From JANXDG01 sp964561135 (lineage in GTDB: Bacteria; Elusimicrobiota; Endomicrobiia; DTEH01): a stretch of 49,313 nucleotides of DNA. Each line of letters starts with the position of its first letter. Position 1 is the stretch's first letter. The translations under genes were made by a program, and so were the position numbers. The stretch lies in the NCBI GenBank assembly GCA_964561135.1, contig CAZLOB010000081.1, forward strand, positions 1 to 49,313. The letters run 5' to 3'. Below the pieces are notes generated by a model. It was given only the letters and a program-made list of their open reading frames with translations, was not told the DNA's origin and did no database searches. Below, piece after piece: positions 1 through 8,488 of this stretch.

Positions 1-1044
1 GAAGTTATGATTTACGATGTGCTTGATAAACAAGTTCATATTGATGGTAAACTGCCATACTATTTGAACAAAAAAGCAAAGTTCATCCAAGCAGATATAA
101 GGGATTATAAAAACCTTAGAAAGACAATTTTGGATAACAAAATTGAAATTATTTACCATTTTGCATCAAAAGTTGGTGTTGGACAATCACAGTATCAAAT
201 AAAAGAATACATGGATGTTAATGTTGGTGGAACAAGTAACCTTTTAGATGTTTTAGTTAATTATAAAACAAATGTTAAAAAACTAATTGTTGCGTCGTCA
301 ATGTCAACATATGGCGAAGGAGTTTATTTTTGTAAAAAATGTGATTATTATTTTCAGCCTGAGTTAAGAACGGAAGAACAACTTAATAAAAACATATGGG
401 AGATTTTTTGTCCAAAATGTAATAATGTAGCTGAACCAAAACCTACGCCTGAAAGTGCAAGACAACTTTGTCATTCAATCTATGCGTTGTCAAAAAAAGT
501 GCAAGAAGAGATGTGTTTAATAATTGGAAAGACTTATAAAATACCAACAGTTGCACTAAGATTTTTTAATGTTTATGGCCCAAGGCAATCTTTATCAAAT
601 CCTTACACAGGTGTTGCCGCAATATTTATGTCAAGAATAAAAAATAACAAACCACCAGTAATTTTTGAAGATGGCTTACAAACAAGAGATTTTATATATG
701 TTTCAGATGTTGTGCAATCCTGTATTTTAGCGTTGGATAAAAAAGCAGATTATCAAGTTTATAATGTCGGCTGTGGGAAACCAATAAAAATTTTAGATGT
801 TGCAAAAACTATCGCTAAGGTATATAACAAAAAAATTGAACCTGAAATAAGAAATAAATATCGTAAAGGAGATATACGCCATTGTTTCGCAGATATTAAA
901 AAAATAGAAAAAGAGTTAGGGTTCAAACCAAAAATAAGTTTTTATGAAGGAATAAAAAAACTTGTTAACTGGTCAAAAACTATTGTCGCAAAAGATTTTT
1001 ATGAAAAAGCAGAAAAAGAGTTAGAAGAAAAGGGACTTATATGA
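1..1044 (+). CDS. NAD-dependent sugar epimerase, dTDP-L-rhamnose 4-epimerase-like (5' end outside window)
   Basis: Extended short-chain dehydrogenase acting on a nucleotide sugar. The reading frame is open to the first base, and the N-terminal glycine-rich NAD motif is missing, so the gene starts upstream. Numbering from the Met at base 7, the SSMSTYGEG segment (residues 97-105) and the Y159-x3-K163 pair form the catalytic triad. VGVGQS (57-62) and the FFNVYGPRQ and SNPYTG segments resemble the WbiB-type dTDP-rhamnose 4-epimerases. Between the Ser/Thr and Tyr motifs lies an insert with two CxxC knuckles (109-112 and 135-138), likely a zinc ribbon. Heads the surface-glycan cluster. The substrate is inferred; another deoxysugar epimerase is possible. 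Confidence 0.85.
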   Translation, partial: EVMIYDVLDKQVHIDGKLPYYLNKKAKFIQADIRDYKNLRKTILDNKIEIIYHFASKVGVGQSQYQIKEYMDVNVGGTSNLLDVLVNYKTNVKKLIVASSMSTYGEGVYFCKKCDYYFQPELRTEEQLNKNIWEIFCPKCNNVAEPKPTPESARQLCHSIYALSKKVQEEMCLIIGKTYKIPTVALRFFNVYGPRQSLSNPYTGVAAIFMSRIKNNKPPVIFEDGLQTRDFIYVSDVVQSCILALDKKADYQVYNVGCGKPIKILDVAKTIAKVYNKKIEPEIRNKYRKGDIRHCFADIKKIEKELGFKPKISFYEGIKKLVNWSKTIVAKDFYEKAEKELEEKGLI

Positions 1045-1050
1045 TGAAAG

Positions 1051-1263
1051 TATATCATTATAGGAGGTGTTGCAGCATAAATTTTTGGCAAGCCAGGAAT
1101 GACTTTAGATGTTGATGTTGTTATAATACTAAAAAATAAAATAGAACAACTGTTGGAAGAAATGCAAAAAGAAGGTTTTTAGAAACTTACAAAAAGTCAA
1201 TACAAACGTCTTTTAAAAAATTTTCCTGTAAAAATTTTTCACAACAGTGGTTTATCTTTATGA
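1051..1263 (+). pseudogene. Remnant of a nucleotidyltransferase-like gene
   Basis: One frame (codons starting at base 1054) reads like the N-terminal part of a MNT/AbiEii-type nucleotidyltransferase: an IIIGGVAA stretch, then IFGKPGMTLDVDVVI (with the typical D-x-D), then a Leu/Lys-rich helix and KNFPVKIFHNSGLSL. The same frame is cut by TAA at 1078, TAG at 1180 and TGA at 1261, and no start codon or catalytic C-terminal half remains. Such proteins are often toxin-antitoxin or defence components. The family name rests on motif resemblance only. It fills most of the 261-base gap between the two epimerase genes. Confidence 0.6.
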
Positions 1264-1305
1264 AAGTAAAATTAGTTTAACAAAAAGATGGAAAGAAGTT
1301 CTTAA

Positions 1306-2340
1306 ATGGGTATGAAAGTAATAATAACAGGTGGTTGTGGATTTATAGGGACAAATGTTGTATTGTTTCATTTAAGAAAAAAACATAAAGTTGTTATAAT
1401 TGACAATTTATCTCGTCGTGGGACAGAAGTAAATTTAGCGTTATTAAGACGCTATGCTAATTTAAAATTTTATAAAGTTGATATAAGAGACAAAGAAAAA
1501 ATTAGCAAAGTTTTTTCACAAAACAAAGATGCTGATATAGTTTATCATTTAGCAGCACAGGTTGCAGTGACAATATCTGTTTTAAATCCGTATGAAGATT
1601 TTGAAATAAATGTTTTAGGAACATTAAATGTTTTAGAAGCGGCAAGAAAATATTTACCAAAAACATTCTTTATTTTTTCTTCAACAAACAAAGTTTATGG
1701 CGGTATGGAGAATATAAAGATAGTAGAAAAAAATGGTAAATATTTTGCTTTAGATTACCCTAATGGTATTGATGAAGACTTTAATTTAGACTTTCATTCA
1801 CCTTATGGTTGTTCAAAAGGTGCAGCTGACCAGTATGTAAGAGATTATTCAAGAATTTATGGTTTAGATACAGTGGTATTTCGTCAATCGTGTATTTATG
1901 GTCCAAACCAGTTTGGTATAGAAGATCAAGGTTGGGTTGCATATTTTTGTATACAAGCATTGTTGGATAAAGAAATAACAATATATGGTGACGGCAAACA
2001 AGTAAGAGATGTTTTGTATATTGACGATTTGATAGATGCTTTTTGGCTTTCATATAAAAATAGAAAAAAAGTGAAAGGTGAAATTTTTAATATAGGTGGT
2101 GGTCCTGAAAACCAAGTTGGTATTTTAGAGTTTATAAAATATTTAGAAAAAAAACTTAGCAAACCTATTAAATACAAATTTTCTGATTGGCGTCCCGGCG
2201 ACCAAAAATATTTTGTTTCGAATAATTCTAAACTATATAAATACCTAAAATGGAAACCCAAGGTGACAATGTATGATGGTGTTAATAGACTTTTAGATTG
2301 GATAATAAAGAATAAAAAAATAATATCTTTGTTTTATTAA
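1306..2340 (+). CDS. NAD-dependent epimerase, CDP-paratose 2-epimerase-like
   Basis: Extended SDR enzyme. Its pattern fits CDP-paratose 2-epimerase (tyvelose epimerase), which interconverts dideoxyhexoses for O-antigen. Seen: glycine motif GGCGFIG (residues 9-15), DNLSRRGTEVNL after the second strand, SSTNKVYG (125-132), catalytic Y167-x3-K171, FRQSCIYGPNQFG, GIEDQGWVAYF, YGDGKQVRDVLY, and FNIGGGPEN with DWRPGDQ near the C-terminus. These phrases are typical of that subfamily rather than GalE. The start is ambiguous: ATG at 1306, or in-frame ATG at 1312, which better fits the usual MKVIITGG N-terminus. The next gene follows after 4 bases. The exact sugar is an inference. Confidence 0.88.
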   Translation: MGMKVIITGGCGFIGTNVVLFHLRKKHKVVIIDNLSRRGTEVNLALLRRYANLKFYKVDIRDKEKISKVFSQNKDADIVYHLAAQVAVTISVLNPYEDFEINVLGTLNVLEAARKYLPKTFFIFSSTNKVYGGMENIKIVEKNGKYFALDYPNGIDEDFNLDFHSPYGCSKGAADQYVRDYSRIYGLDTVVFRQSCIYGPNQFGIEDQGWVAYFCIQALLDKEITIYGDGKQVRDVLYIDDLIDAFWLSYKNRKKVKGEIFNIGGGPENQVGILEFIKYLEKKLSKPIKYKFSDWRPGDQKYFVSNNSKLYKYLKWKPKVTMYDGVNRLLDWIIKNKKIISLFY

Positions 2341-2344
2341 TGTT

Positions 2345-3553
2345 ATGAGATTAAAAACGATGCAAAAAATCGATCGTGTTGTCGGTCCTGTAATTTGCAG
2401 TTTTTTAACATTCTTTGATAAAATTTTTTCACTTTTTTCTTCTAATAGAGATAATAAAAATATTGTCAAAAAAATACTTTTGATAAAGTTTTGGGGTATG
2501 GGAAGCATTATTCTTGTAATGCCCGCAATAAAAAAGATAAAAGAATTTTATCCACACGGTGAAATTCATTTTTTGACTTTAAGTAGAAACAAAGAACTTT
2601 TGGAATCTTATGCTAATATAATATCAAAGAAACATCTTTTGAATATAGATACAAATTTTACGCAAGTTATAATAAACATATTGAAACTTCTATTTAAACT
2701 TCGGAAAGAAGAGTTTGAAGTAATTGTAGATTTAGAATTTTTTACAAGTTTTTCAGCAATAGTTACTTATCTTATTCATGCAAAAGTTCGTGCTGGATTT
2801 TTTGCTTGGGAGGCGTGGCGAGGATTTTTACATAATGTTACGGTTCCGTTTAATCGTTATTGGCATGTGAAAAAAAATTTTGAAAATTTAATTTTTAGAA
2901 CTATTGGTATAGAAAATACTGAAGATTTACCTTTAGAACCGCCACAAGTTTGTTTTTCTTTGCTGAGCCAAGATAATCAAATGCTATCTGAAGAAATAAA
3001 AAATTTGATTAACAAAGATTACATCTGTGTGAACGTTAACACTGGCGAGTTAGCTTTAGAACGTCGTTGGCCAAAGGAAAATTATATAAATTTATGTAAA
3101 AAAATTTTGCAAAAATATGATGTAATTTTAGTTTTTATTGGTTCCAAATCAGAAAGAGAATATGTTGAAAGTGTAATTAAAGAGATAAATGAAAAAAATA
3201 AAATAAAAAATTTAGCAGGTAAGACAAATTTTTCTTGTTTGGTTCAACTTCTTAAAGATTCAAAACTATTGATAACAAATGATAGTGGTCCTTTACATCT
3301 TGCTGCTGCTTTAAATGTTCCTACACTTTCTTTTTTTGGTCCAGAGACACCAGTTTTATATGGTCCTTTAGGAGATAATCATGTTTTATTTTTTAAAAAT
3401 ATAGATTGTAGCCCATGTATTAATGTTCATACAGGAAAAATTGTTAAATGTATTAAAAAACGTCCCGAATGTATGACAAGAATTACTGTAGAGGAAGTTT
3501 TTAAAAAATTTGAGGAACATTATGGAGAAAAATTTAAACGAATTGGTCCCTGA
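2345..3553 (+). CDS. Glycosyltransferase family 9 (heptosyltransferase-like)
   Basis: GT-B fold transferase of the ADP-heptose:LPS heptosyltransferase family, expected at the cytoplasmic face adding a sugar to lipid-linked core. After a basic N-terminal segment comes LLIKFWGMGSIILVMPAIKKI, a variant of the family's first strand. The C-terminal half has the nucleotide-sugar site ITNDSGPLHLAAALNVPTLSFFG. A cysteine-bearing tail (CSPC, then further Cys) is common in a subgroup of these proteins. Length (402 residues) is slightly above the usual 340-380 because of the N-terminal extension. Its 3' end overlaps the next gene. The actual donor may not be heptose. Confidence 0.85.
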   Translation: MRLKTMQKIDRVVGPVICSFLTFFDKIFSLFSSNRDNKNIVKKILLIKFWGMGSIILVMPAIKKIKEFYPHGEIHFLTLSRNKELLESYANIISKKHLLNIDTNFTQVIINILKLLFKLRKEEFEVIVDLEFFTSFSAIVTYLIHAKVRAGFFAWEAWRGFLHNVTVPFNRYWHVKKNFENLIFRTIGIENTEDLPLEPPQVCFSLLSQDNQMLSEEIKNLINKDYICVNVNTGELALERRWPKENYINLCKKILQKYDVILVFIGSKSEREYVESVIKEINEKNKIKNLAGKTNFSCLVQLLKDSKLLITNDSGPLHLAAALNVPTLSFFGPETPVLYGPLGDNHVLFFKNIDCSPCINVHTGKIVKCIKKRPECMTRITVEEVFKKFEEHYGEKFKRIGP

Positions 3554-4154
3554 ATATAATTCAAAAATATGGTTTATAAGGGAGTACTTCTTCGATCGTA
3601 TAAAATATGCTATTAAATTGTCAGAAGTTAAACCCAATTGCAGAATATGTGATATTGGTTGTGGCAATGGAATTTTGATTAAAGAAATGGTTAAACAGTT
3701 GGATAACATTTTATGTTATGGAGTTGATGTTAACCCAAAAATTAAAGAACTTTCTATACCAAATGCAACTTTTGAGATTGTTGACATAGAAAAAGAAAAA
3801 TTACCATTTGCATCTAAATTTTTTGATATTGTTTATGCTATTGATGTATTAGAACATATAAAAGATCTTTCAAACCCTATTGATGAGATTTATAGAGTAT
3901 TAAAATCTGGTGGTATTTTAGTAGTATGTGGTCCTATGGAGTCATTATTTTATAAATTGTGTAGATTCCTCATAAAAGGTACATTTTCATCAAAAGAAGG
4001 GCCTGCTTCTGGAGAGCATTTTTTAAATATTTTAAAAATTCACAAGTATATTTTAAATACAAAAAAATTTATAAAAGAAAAGATTATTTTTTTACCAAAA
4101 GAATTACCAAAAGCTTTTGCTGGTGTGTGGATAATAAAATATAGAAAAAAATGA
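3522..4154 (+). CDS. Class I SAM-dependent methyltransferase
   Basis: Rossmann-fold methyltransferase of the Methyltransf_11/UbiE-like group, probably modifying a sugar or lipid carrier in the glycan pathway. Motif I is CDIGCGNG (residues 43-50). The acidic motif II is in YGVDVNPK, and IDVLEHIKD followed by RVLKSGGILVV are the later family motifs. The ATG at 3522 was chosen over an upstream in-frame TTG at 3510 because GAGG (3512-3515) sits at proper distance before it. The gene overlaps the end of the GT9 gene by 32 bases and its stop overlaps the next start (ATGA). The substrate cannot be deduced. Confidence 0.85.
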   Translation: MEKNLNELVPEYNSKIWFIREYFFDRIKYAIKLSEVKPNCRICDIGCGNGILIKEMVKQLDNILCYGVDVNPKIKELSIPNATFEIVDIEKEKLPFASKFFDIVYAIDVLEHIKDLSNPIDEIYRVLKSGGILVVCGPMESLFYKLCRFLIKGTFSSKEGPASGEHFLNILKIHKYILNTKKFIKEKIIFLPKELPKAFAGVWIIKYRKK

Positions 4155-5329
4155 AAAGATGTACATTAATTTTTCTTTTAGCTTTAACAGTAAGAATCAG
4201 TTTTCTAATATTAGCTCCTGCCAGACCTCTTTATCTTGACGATGCAATATCTTGGGATTCTGTTGCTTGGAATTTTTTAAATGGAAGAGGTTTTACAGAA
4301 ATAGATGGTAAACCAACTTCTCTCCGTCCGCCAATATATCCAATTTTTTTAGCTGGTATTTATTTTCTATTTAATAGAAATTATTTTTTTGTATATTTAA
4401 TTCAATCAATTTTAGGTGCATTAAGCTGTGTTTTAATCTTTTTATTGGCTAACAAATTTTTTGATGAAAATAAGTCTTTTTTAGTAAGTTTAGGTTGTGT
4501 TTTTTGGCCACCATTAATAGTTTATACTGGTATAATAGCAACTGAGACTTTATACATTTTTCTGTTATTATTATTTTTTAATTTATTATATTATTTGCGT
4601 GTTGAGTTTACTAATAAATATGTTATTTTAGGTATTTTATTAGGCATTATTAATCTTACACGTTCAACAATAGTTTTTTATCCTATTTTTTTAGTTATAT
4701 TTATGTTGTTAACAAATAAAAAAGATATTCCTAAAATTTTACTTATGTTTGGGATAAGTTTGGTCTGTATAAGTCCTTGGACGATAAGAAATTATGTTGT
4801 ATTTAAAAGATTCCTTTTAATAAACACAGCTGCTGGAGAACTTTTTTGGTCTGGGACATATATACCATGGGATGGCATTTGTAAACATGGTAGAGATGAA
4901 AATTTTTATAAGTTGTTCAACTTAGAAAATCCAGTTGACAACGATAGGAAAATGTTTATTGAAGGGTTGAAAAATATAAAGAAAAATCCAATAGGATTTT
5001 TGAAACTTAGTGTTAAAAAATTTTTTAGATTTTGGTTTAAGCCTGTTGGTCAAGAACTTACTTATAAAAAATATAAATTGTTAGGAATATTGTTGTATAT
5101 ACCTCACGGATTGTTGGTGATACTGTGTTGGTTTTATTTAATAAAGTTTTACAAAAAAGAGTTTTTTTATATTGTTGTTTTGTTTGTTTATTTTACTGTT
5201 ATGCATAATTTGCTTGCTCCTATTCCTAGATATAGATTACCTATTGAACCTTTTGTTGTAATGTTTGCTATTGCTTGTTTGGTTGAGATTTTTAGATTAA
5301 GTATAATTTATGATAAAAAAATTTTTTAA
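4151..5329 (+). CDS. GT-C membrane glycosyltransferase (PMT/ArnT-like)
   Basis: Polytopic glycosyltransferase using a polyprenyl-phosphate sugar on the periplasmic side. Residues 1-20 form the first membrane segment. The first outer loop carries the acidic pair D30-D31 (LYLDDAIS) followed by a WNFLNGRGFTE segment and RPPIYPIFLA, typical of the PMT_2/glucosyltransferase group. About nine more hydrophobic helices follow, and NYVVFKRF... and PRYRLPIEPF are conserved-looking loops. Length 392 is short for ArnT (550) but normal for small bacterial GT-C proteins. It starts in an ATGA overlap with the methyltransferase. The decayed gene at 8485-9645 looks like a paralogue. Confidence 0.82.
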   Translation: MKRCTLIFLLALTVRISFLILAPARPLYLDDAISWDSVAWNFLNGRGFTEIDGKPTSLRPPIYPIFLAGIYFLFNRNYFFVYLIQSILGALSCVLIFLLANKFFDENKSFLVSLGCVFWPPLIVYTGIIATETLYIFLLLLFFNLLYYLRVEFTNKYVILGILLGIINLTRSTIVFYPIFLVIFMLLTNKKDIPKILLMFGISLVCISPWTIRNYVVFKRFLLINTAAGELFWSGTYIPWDGICKHGRDENFYKLFNLENPVDNDRKMFIEGLKNIKKNPIGFLKLSVKKFFRFWFKPVGQELTYKKYKLLGILLYIPHGLLVILCWFYLIKFYKKEFFYIVVLFVYFTVMHNLLAPIPRYRLPIEPFVVMFAIACLVEIFRLSIIYDKKIF

Positions 5330-6980
5330 TAATAGATTTGAAGTATTAATGGTTTTATTCGCTTTAATAATTAGAGTGATTGGACTTGATTACGGGTTAC
5401 CATATATCTATAATACTGACGAATATAAAGTAGTAAATTATGCATTAAAATTTGGTAGTGGTGATTTAAATCCAAAATTTTTTGAGTATCCAAGTTTGTA
5501 TCTTTATTTTATGTTTTTTGTCTATGGAATTATTTTCATCATGGGGAAACTTTTTGGGATCTTTAAAGATACTGCAGATTTTGCAATATTGTATTTCAGA
5601 GATCCTACAATTTTTTATATTTCAGCAAGGTTTTTTTCAGTTTTATTTGGTGTTTTAAATGTTATTTTAATTGGTGTACTTGCAAAAAAATTATTTGGCA
5701 GAAGAGTGGCTGTCTTAAGTATGATACTGTTTTCTGTTATTCCATATATTGTAGAATATTGTAAAATAGCAAAAATAGAAATGTCATATTTATTTGTGTC
5801 ATTATTATTTTTGTTAGTTATAATTAAATTGATAGAAACAAAACAAGAGAAGTATTTTTATTATAGTGGCATATTGTTAGGTTTAGGAACTTCATTGAAA
5901 TATATTCCGGTGATTTTATTTTTTATTATTTTTTATGCAAATTGGATTTGCTTTAAAAAATTTTTTGATAAAAAAATTGTTATTGTTTTTTTATTATTTT
6001 TTATTTTTTTTGTTATAGGCACTCCTTTCTCTATTTTGGATTTTTCAACTTTTCTAAAAGATATAAAAGCGTTGGTATCACCTACTATTAGTGAGTTTAA
6101 AAATCCTTTTTATTTAAGACTGTTTATGACATTTCAGACATATTTATTTGTTGGGTCAGAAATATTTAAAATTCCTTTTTTAGGAATTTTATGTTATATT
6201 GGATTTTTTATGTGTATAGTAAATTTTTTAAAAGAAAAAAATCCGAGCTATTTTTTAGTCCTTTATCCAATAGTGGCAAATTTTTTTATAGTTGCTCGTC
6301 ATTTTGTTGTAATGAAACATTTTATATTTTTGTCTATTCCATTTTTTATTATTTGTGGAGCTTATATATTAGATAAAGTATATACATCCAGTAAGATTTT
6401 ATTTTATATATTGTTTATTGTTATTTTTCTTCCATCGTTTCTAGAAAGTGTTTTAATTAATTATAAATATTCTCAAGTTGATACAAGAACTATTGCGTTG
6501 GAATGGATTGAAAAAAATATTCCTTACGGGACAAAGATTTTAATAGATAGGTATCCAAACTCACCACCACTTAAAATGACAAAAAAGCAACTTGAAAAGT
6601 TATACAAAAAAGCAGTTGAGTTAAATCATTATAAAAAAGAATATTTTTATTGGCAACTTAAAGCACATCCTGGCGAACATTATGGATATGAAATATATGA
6701 GGTTTATCATCCACCACATGAAATCGGTACTATTAAACATCAAGTTGAAGAAGCACAAAAAGTAAGAGAACTTGTTGATGTTTCAGTAGGGATTGATGAA
6801 ATAAAAAAGTTAGGAATAGAATATTTTGTTTATAATAGCTATTCTGCAGGGGTTACAACAGAGCCACAGATTAAGAAATTTTATCAAGAAATTGAAGAAA
6901 AAACAGAATTAATCACTGAGTTTAAACCAAAAACAAAGTTTCATCCAGGACCTGTAATAAGAATTTATAAAATAGAATGA
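5310..6980 (+). CDS. GT-C membrane glycosyltransferase (GT39/GT83-like)
   Basis: Integral membrane glycosyltransferase with around a dozen hydrophobic segments in the first 380 residues and a soluble periplasmic-type domain of about 170 residues at the end. The first loop has the acidic pair D37-E38 (YNTDEYK), the expected catalytic or metal-site acid of the GT-C fold, preceded by GLDYGLPYI. The C-terminal domain (WIEKNIPYGTKILIDRYP onward) resembles the tail found in many such proteins. It overlaps the previous GT-C gene by 20 bases and shows no frameshift. It probably adds a sugar to the lipid-linked glycan or to the LPS core; the acceptor is unknown. Confidence 0.82.
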   Translation: MIKKFFNNRFEVLMVLFALIIRVIGLDYGLPYIYNTDEYKVVNYALKFGSGDLNPKFFEYPSLYLYFMFFVYGIIFIMGKLFGIFKDTADFAILYFRDPTIFYISARFFSVLFGVLNVILIGVLAKKLFGRRVAVLSMILFSVIPYIVEYCKIAKIEMSYLFVSLLFLLVIIKLIETKQEKYFYYSGILLGLGTSLKYIPVILFFIIFYANWICFKKFFDKKIVIVFLLFFIFFVIGTPFSILDFSTFLKDIKALVSPTISEFKNPFYLRLFMTFQTYLFVGSEIFKIPFLGILCYIGFFMCIVNFLKEKNPSYFLVLYPIVANFFIVARHFVVMKHFIFLSIPFFIICGAYILDKVYTSSKILFYILFIVIFLPSFLESVLINYKYSQVDTRTIALEWIEKNIPYGTKILIDRYPNSPPLKMTKKQLEKLYKKAVELNHYKKEYFYWQLKAHPGEHYGYEIYEVYHPPHEIGTIKHQVEEAQKVRELVDVSVGIDEIKKLGIEYFVYNSYSAGVTTEPQIKKFYQEIEEKTELITEFKPKTKFHPGPVIRIYKIE

Positions 6981-7068
6981 AAAAAAACTTTCTTTTATAA
7001 TCCCTGTGCATAATGAAGAAGTTGTAAAAGACACGATAGAGAAACTTGTAGATGTTTTAGAAATATGA
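6977..7068 (+). pseudogene. N-terminal remnant of a GT2 glycosyltransferase
   Basis: The bases between the GT-C gene and the intact GT2 gene encode, in the frame starting at 6985, LSFIIPVHNEEVVKDTIEKL and a few more residues, the unmistakable first 28 or so residues of a GT2 transferase. The rest of the gene is missing. The likely start (ATG 6977, overlapping the previous stop) is out of frame because the following A-run has 8 bases instead of a multiple of three. The frame ends at TGA 7066-7068, which overlaps the next gene's ATG. Likely the scar of an internal deletion between tandem GT2 genes. Confidence 0.65.
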
Positions 7069-7790
7069 TGTTTTCAATAATAATTCCTGTATTTAATGAA
7101 GCACAACGAATTAAAGATACACTTGAAGTAATTATAAAATATTTGAATAAAAAAAGTACCGAATACGAACTAATAATAGTTGATGATGGTAGCACAGATG
7201 AAACTACTAAGGTTATAGAAGAATTTTTTTTTTTACAGTATCCACAGATAAAGTATAAATTGTTTAAAAATTACAAAAATCTTGGTAAAGGGGCCGCTGT
7301 AAGAAAAGGTGTTCTTTCCGCTTGTGGTGAACTTGTATATTTTACTGATGCTGACCTTTCAACACCAATTGAGGAAATGTTTAAATTTGTTGATATAATA
7401 AAAAAAGAAGGATATGACATAGTTATAGGTTCTCGCGGGTTAAAAGAATCTAAAATTTTGGTTCATCAACCGTTTTATAGAGAAACAATGGGTAAAATTT
7501 TTAACAAAATCGTAAAAATTTTGTTAATGAATGATTTTAATGATACACAATGTGGTGCAAAGATGTTTAAAAACGAGGTTGCAAAAAAAGTTTTTTCTTT
7601 GTCAACGATAAACAATTTTGCGTTTGATGTAGAAATTTTATATATTGCGAAAAAGTTGGGATATAAAATTAAAGAAATGCCCGTAGTGTGGAAAAATTTT
7701 AAAGGTTCAAAGGTGAAACTATTGACTGATAGTATAAAGATGTTGTTAAGTTTGTTTAAGATAAAATTTAATAAATATAAATGGACATAA
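7065..7790 (+). CDS. Family 2 glycosyltransferase, polyprenyl-phosphate sugar synthase-like
   Basis: GT-A fold enzyme similar to dolichyl-phosphate beta-glucosyltransferase/DPM1-like proteins. It would transfer a sugar from a nucleotide donor to undecaprenyl phosphate and so supply the GT-C enzymes encoded nearby. Seen: FSIIIPVFNEAQRI at the N-terminus, IIVDDGSTDET, NLGKGAAVRKG, the metal-binding D95-A-D97 in TDADLSTP, and VIGSRG. No C-terminal membrane helices are present (241 residues), as in the soluble DPG-synthase type. It begins just after a truncated GT2 remnant and overlaps the next gene by 10 bases. Confidence 0.87.
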   Translation: MMFSIIIPVFNEAQRIKDTLEVIIKYLNKKSTEYELIIVDDGSTDETTKVIEEFFFLQYPQIKYKLFKNYKNLGKGAAVRKGVLSACGELVYFTDADLSTPIEEMFKFVDIIKKEGYDIVIGSRGLKESKILVHQPFYRETMGKIFNKIVKILLMNDFNDTQCGAKMFKNEVAKKVFSLSTINNFAFDVEILYIAKKLGYKIKEMPVVWKNFKGSKVKLLTDSIKMLLSLFKIKFNKYKWT

Positions 7791-8488
7791 AAGATTTAAG
7801 ATGCACAGATAAAACAAAATTTTTTGCAAAAGATAAAATACAACTAATTGATATCTTGTTAAATAAAACTCGAAAAGTTGGTAATAATTATAAAATTCTT
7901 TCAGTAGGAAGTGGTACTGCAGAGGAGTTGGCTGTTTTAAACAACTACGGCGAAGTTTATGCTATAGATATTGATAAGGAAGTTTTAAAATTTGCAAAAT
8001 GTTGCAAAGAAATAAAAATTTGTGATGTATGTATACTTGAGTATCCTGATAAATTTTTTGATATAGTAGTAGCGTTTGATGTTTTAGAACATATAGAGGA
8101 TGATAAAAAAGCAGTAGAACAAATTTATAGAGTTTTATCAAAAAATGGTGTTTTTGTTTTCACAGTACCTGCGTTCAATTTTATGTTTTCTTCACATGAC
8201 AAATTTTTGGGACATAAAAGAAGGTATAATAAGAAAATGTTAAAAAGGCTCTTATGTAAGTTTAACAAATTTGACTTATTTTTTTATCATTACATTCCTT
8301 TCCTTCCAATGGTGTTGTTTAGGATTTTAAGAAAACCAACTAAAATAAGTTCGGATTTTGAATTACTTCCTAAACCAGTATTTGTTTTTTTACATATTAT
8401 TTCGCAATTAGAATTGTTTTTGTTATCAAAATTAAATTTTAAGTTTAAACTTTTTGGTCTTACAATATATGGTATTGCATATAGATGA
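7781..8488 (+). CDS. Class I SAM-dependent methyltransferase
   Basis: Methyltransferase of the Methyltransf_11/23 type. Motif I reads ILSVGSGTAEEL (residues 39-50); the acidic residue after strand 2 is in YAIDIDKE. AFDVLEHIEDD and RVLSKNGVFVFTVPAF are later motifs, and the FLGHKRRYNKKML segment is typical of a group located beside glycosyltransferases in many polysaccharide clusters. The C-terminal third is hydrophobic (PFLPMVLF and following), suggesting membrane association. The stop overlaps the original ATG of the broken GT-C gene (ATGA, 8485-8488). Substrate unknown, probably a polyprenyl-linked sugar. Confidence 0.82.
   Translation: MDIKDLRCTDKTKFFAKDKIQLIDILLNKTRKVGNNYKILSVGSGTAEELAVLNNYGEVYAIDIDKEVLKFAKCCKEIKICDVCILEYPDKFFDIVVAFDVLEHIEDDKKAVEQIYRVLSKNGVFVFTVPAFNFMFSSHDKFLGHKRRYNKKMLKRLLCKFNKFDLFFYHYIPFLPMVLFRILRKPTKISSDFELLPKPVFVFLHIISQLELFLLSKLNFKFKLFGLTIYGIAYR

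Noticed and set aside
1051..1263. Stop-codon reassignment or programmed readthrough to explain interrupted frames
   Set aside because: All three stop codons interrupt the remnant, several remnants also carry frameshifts, and the intact genes use TAA, TAG and TGA normally as terminators.
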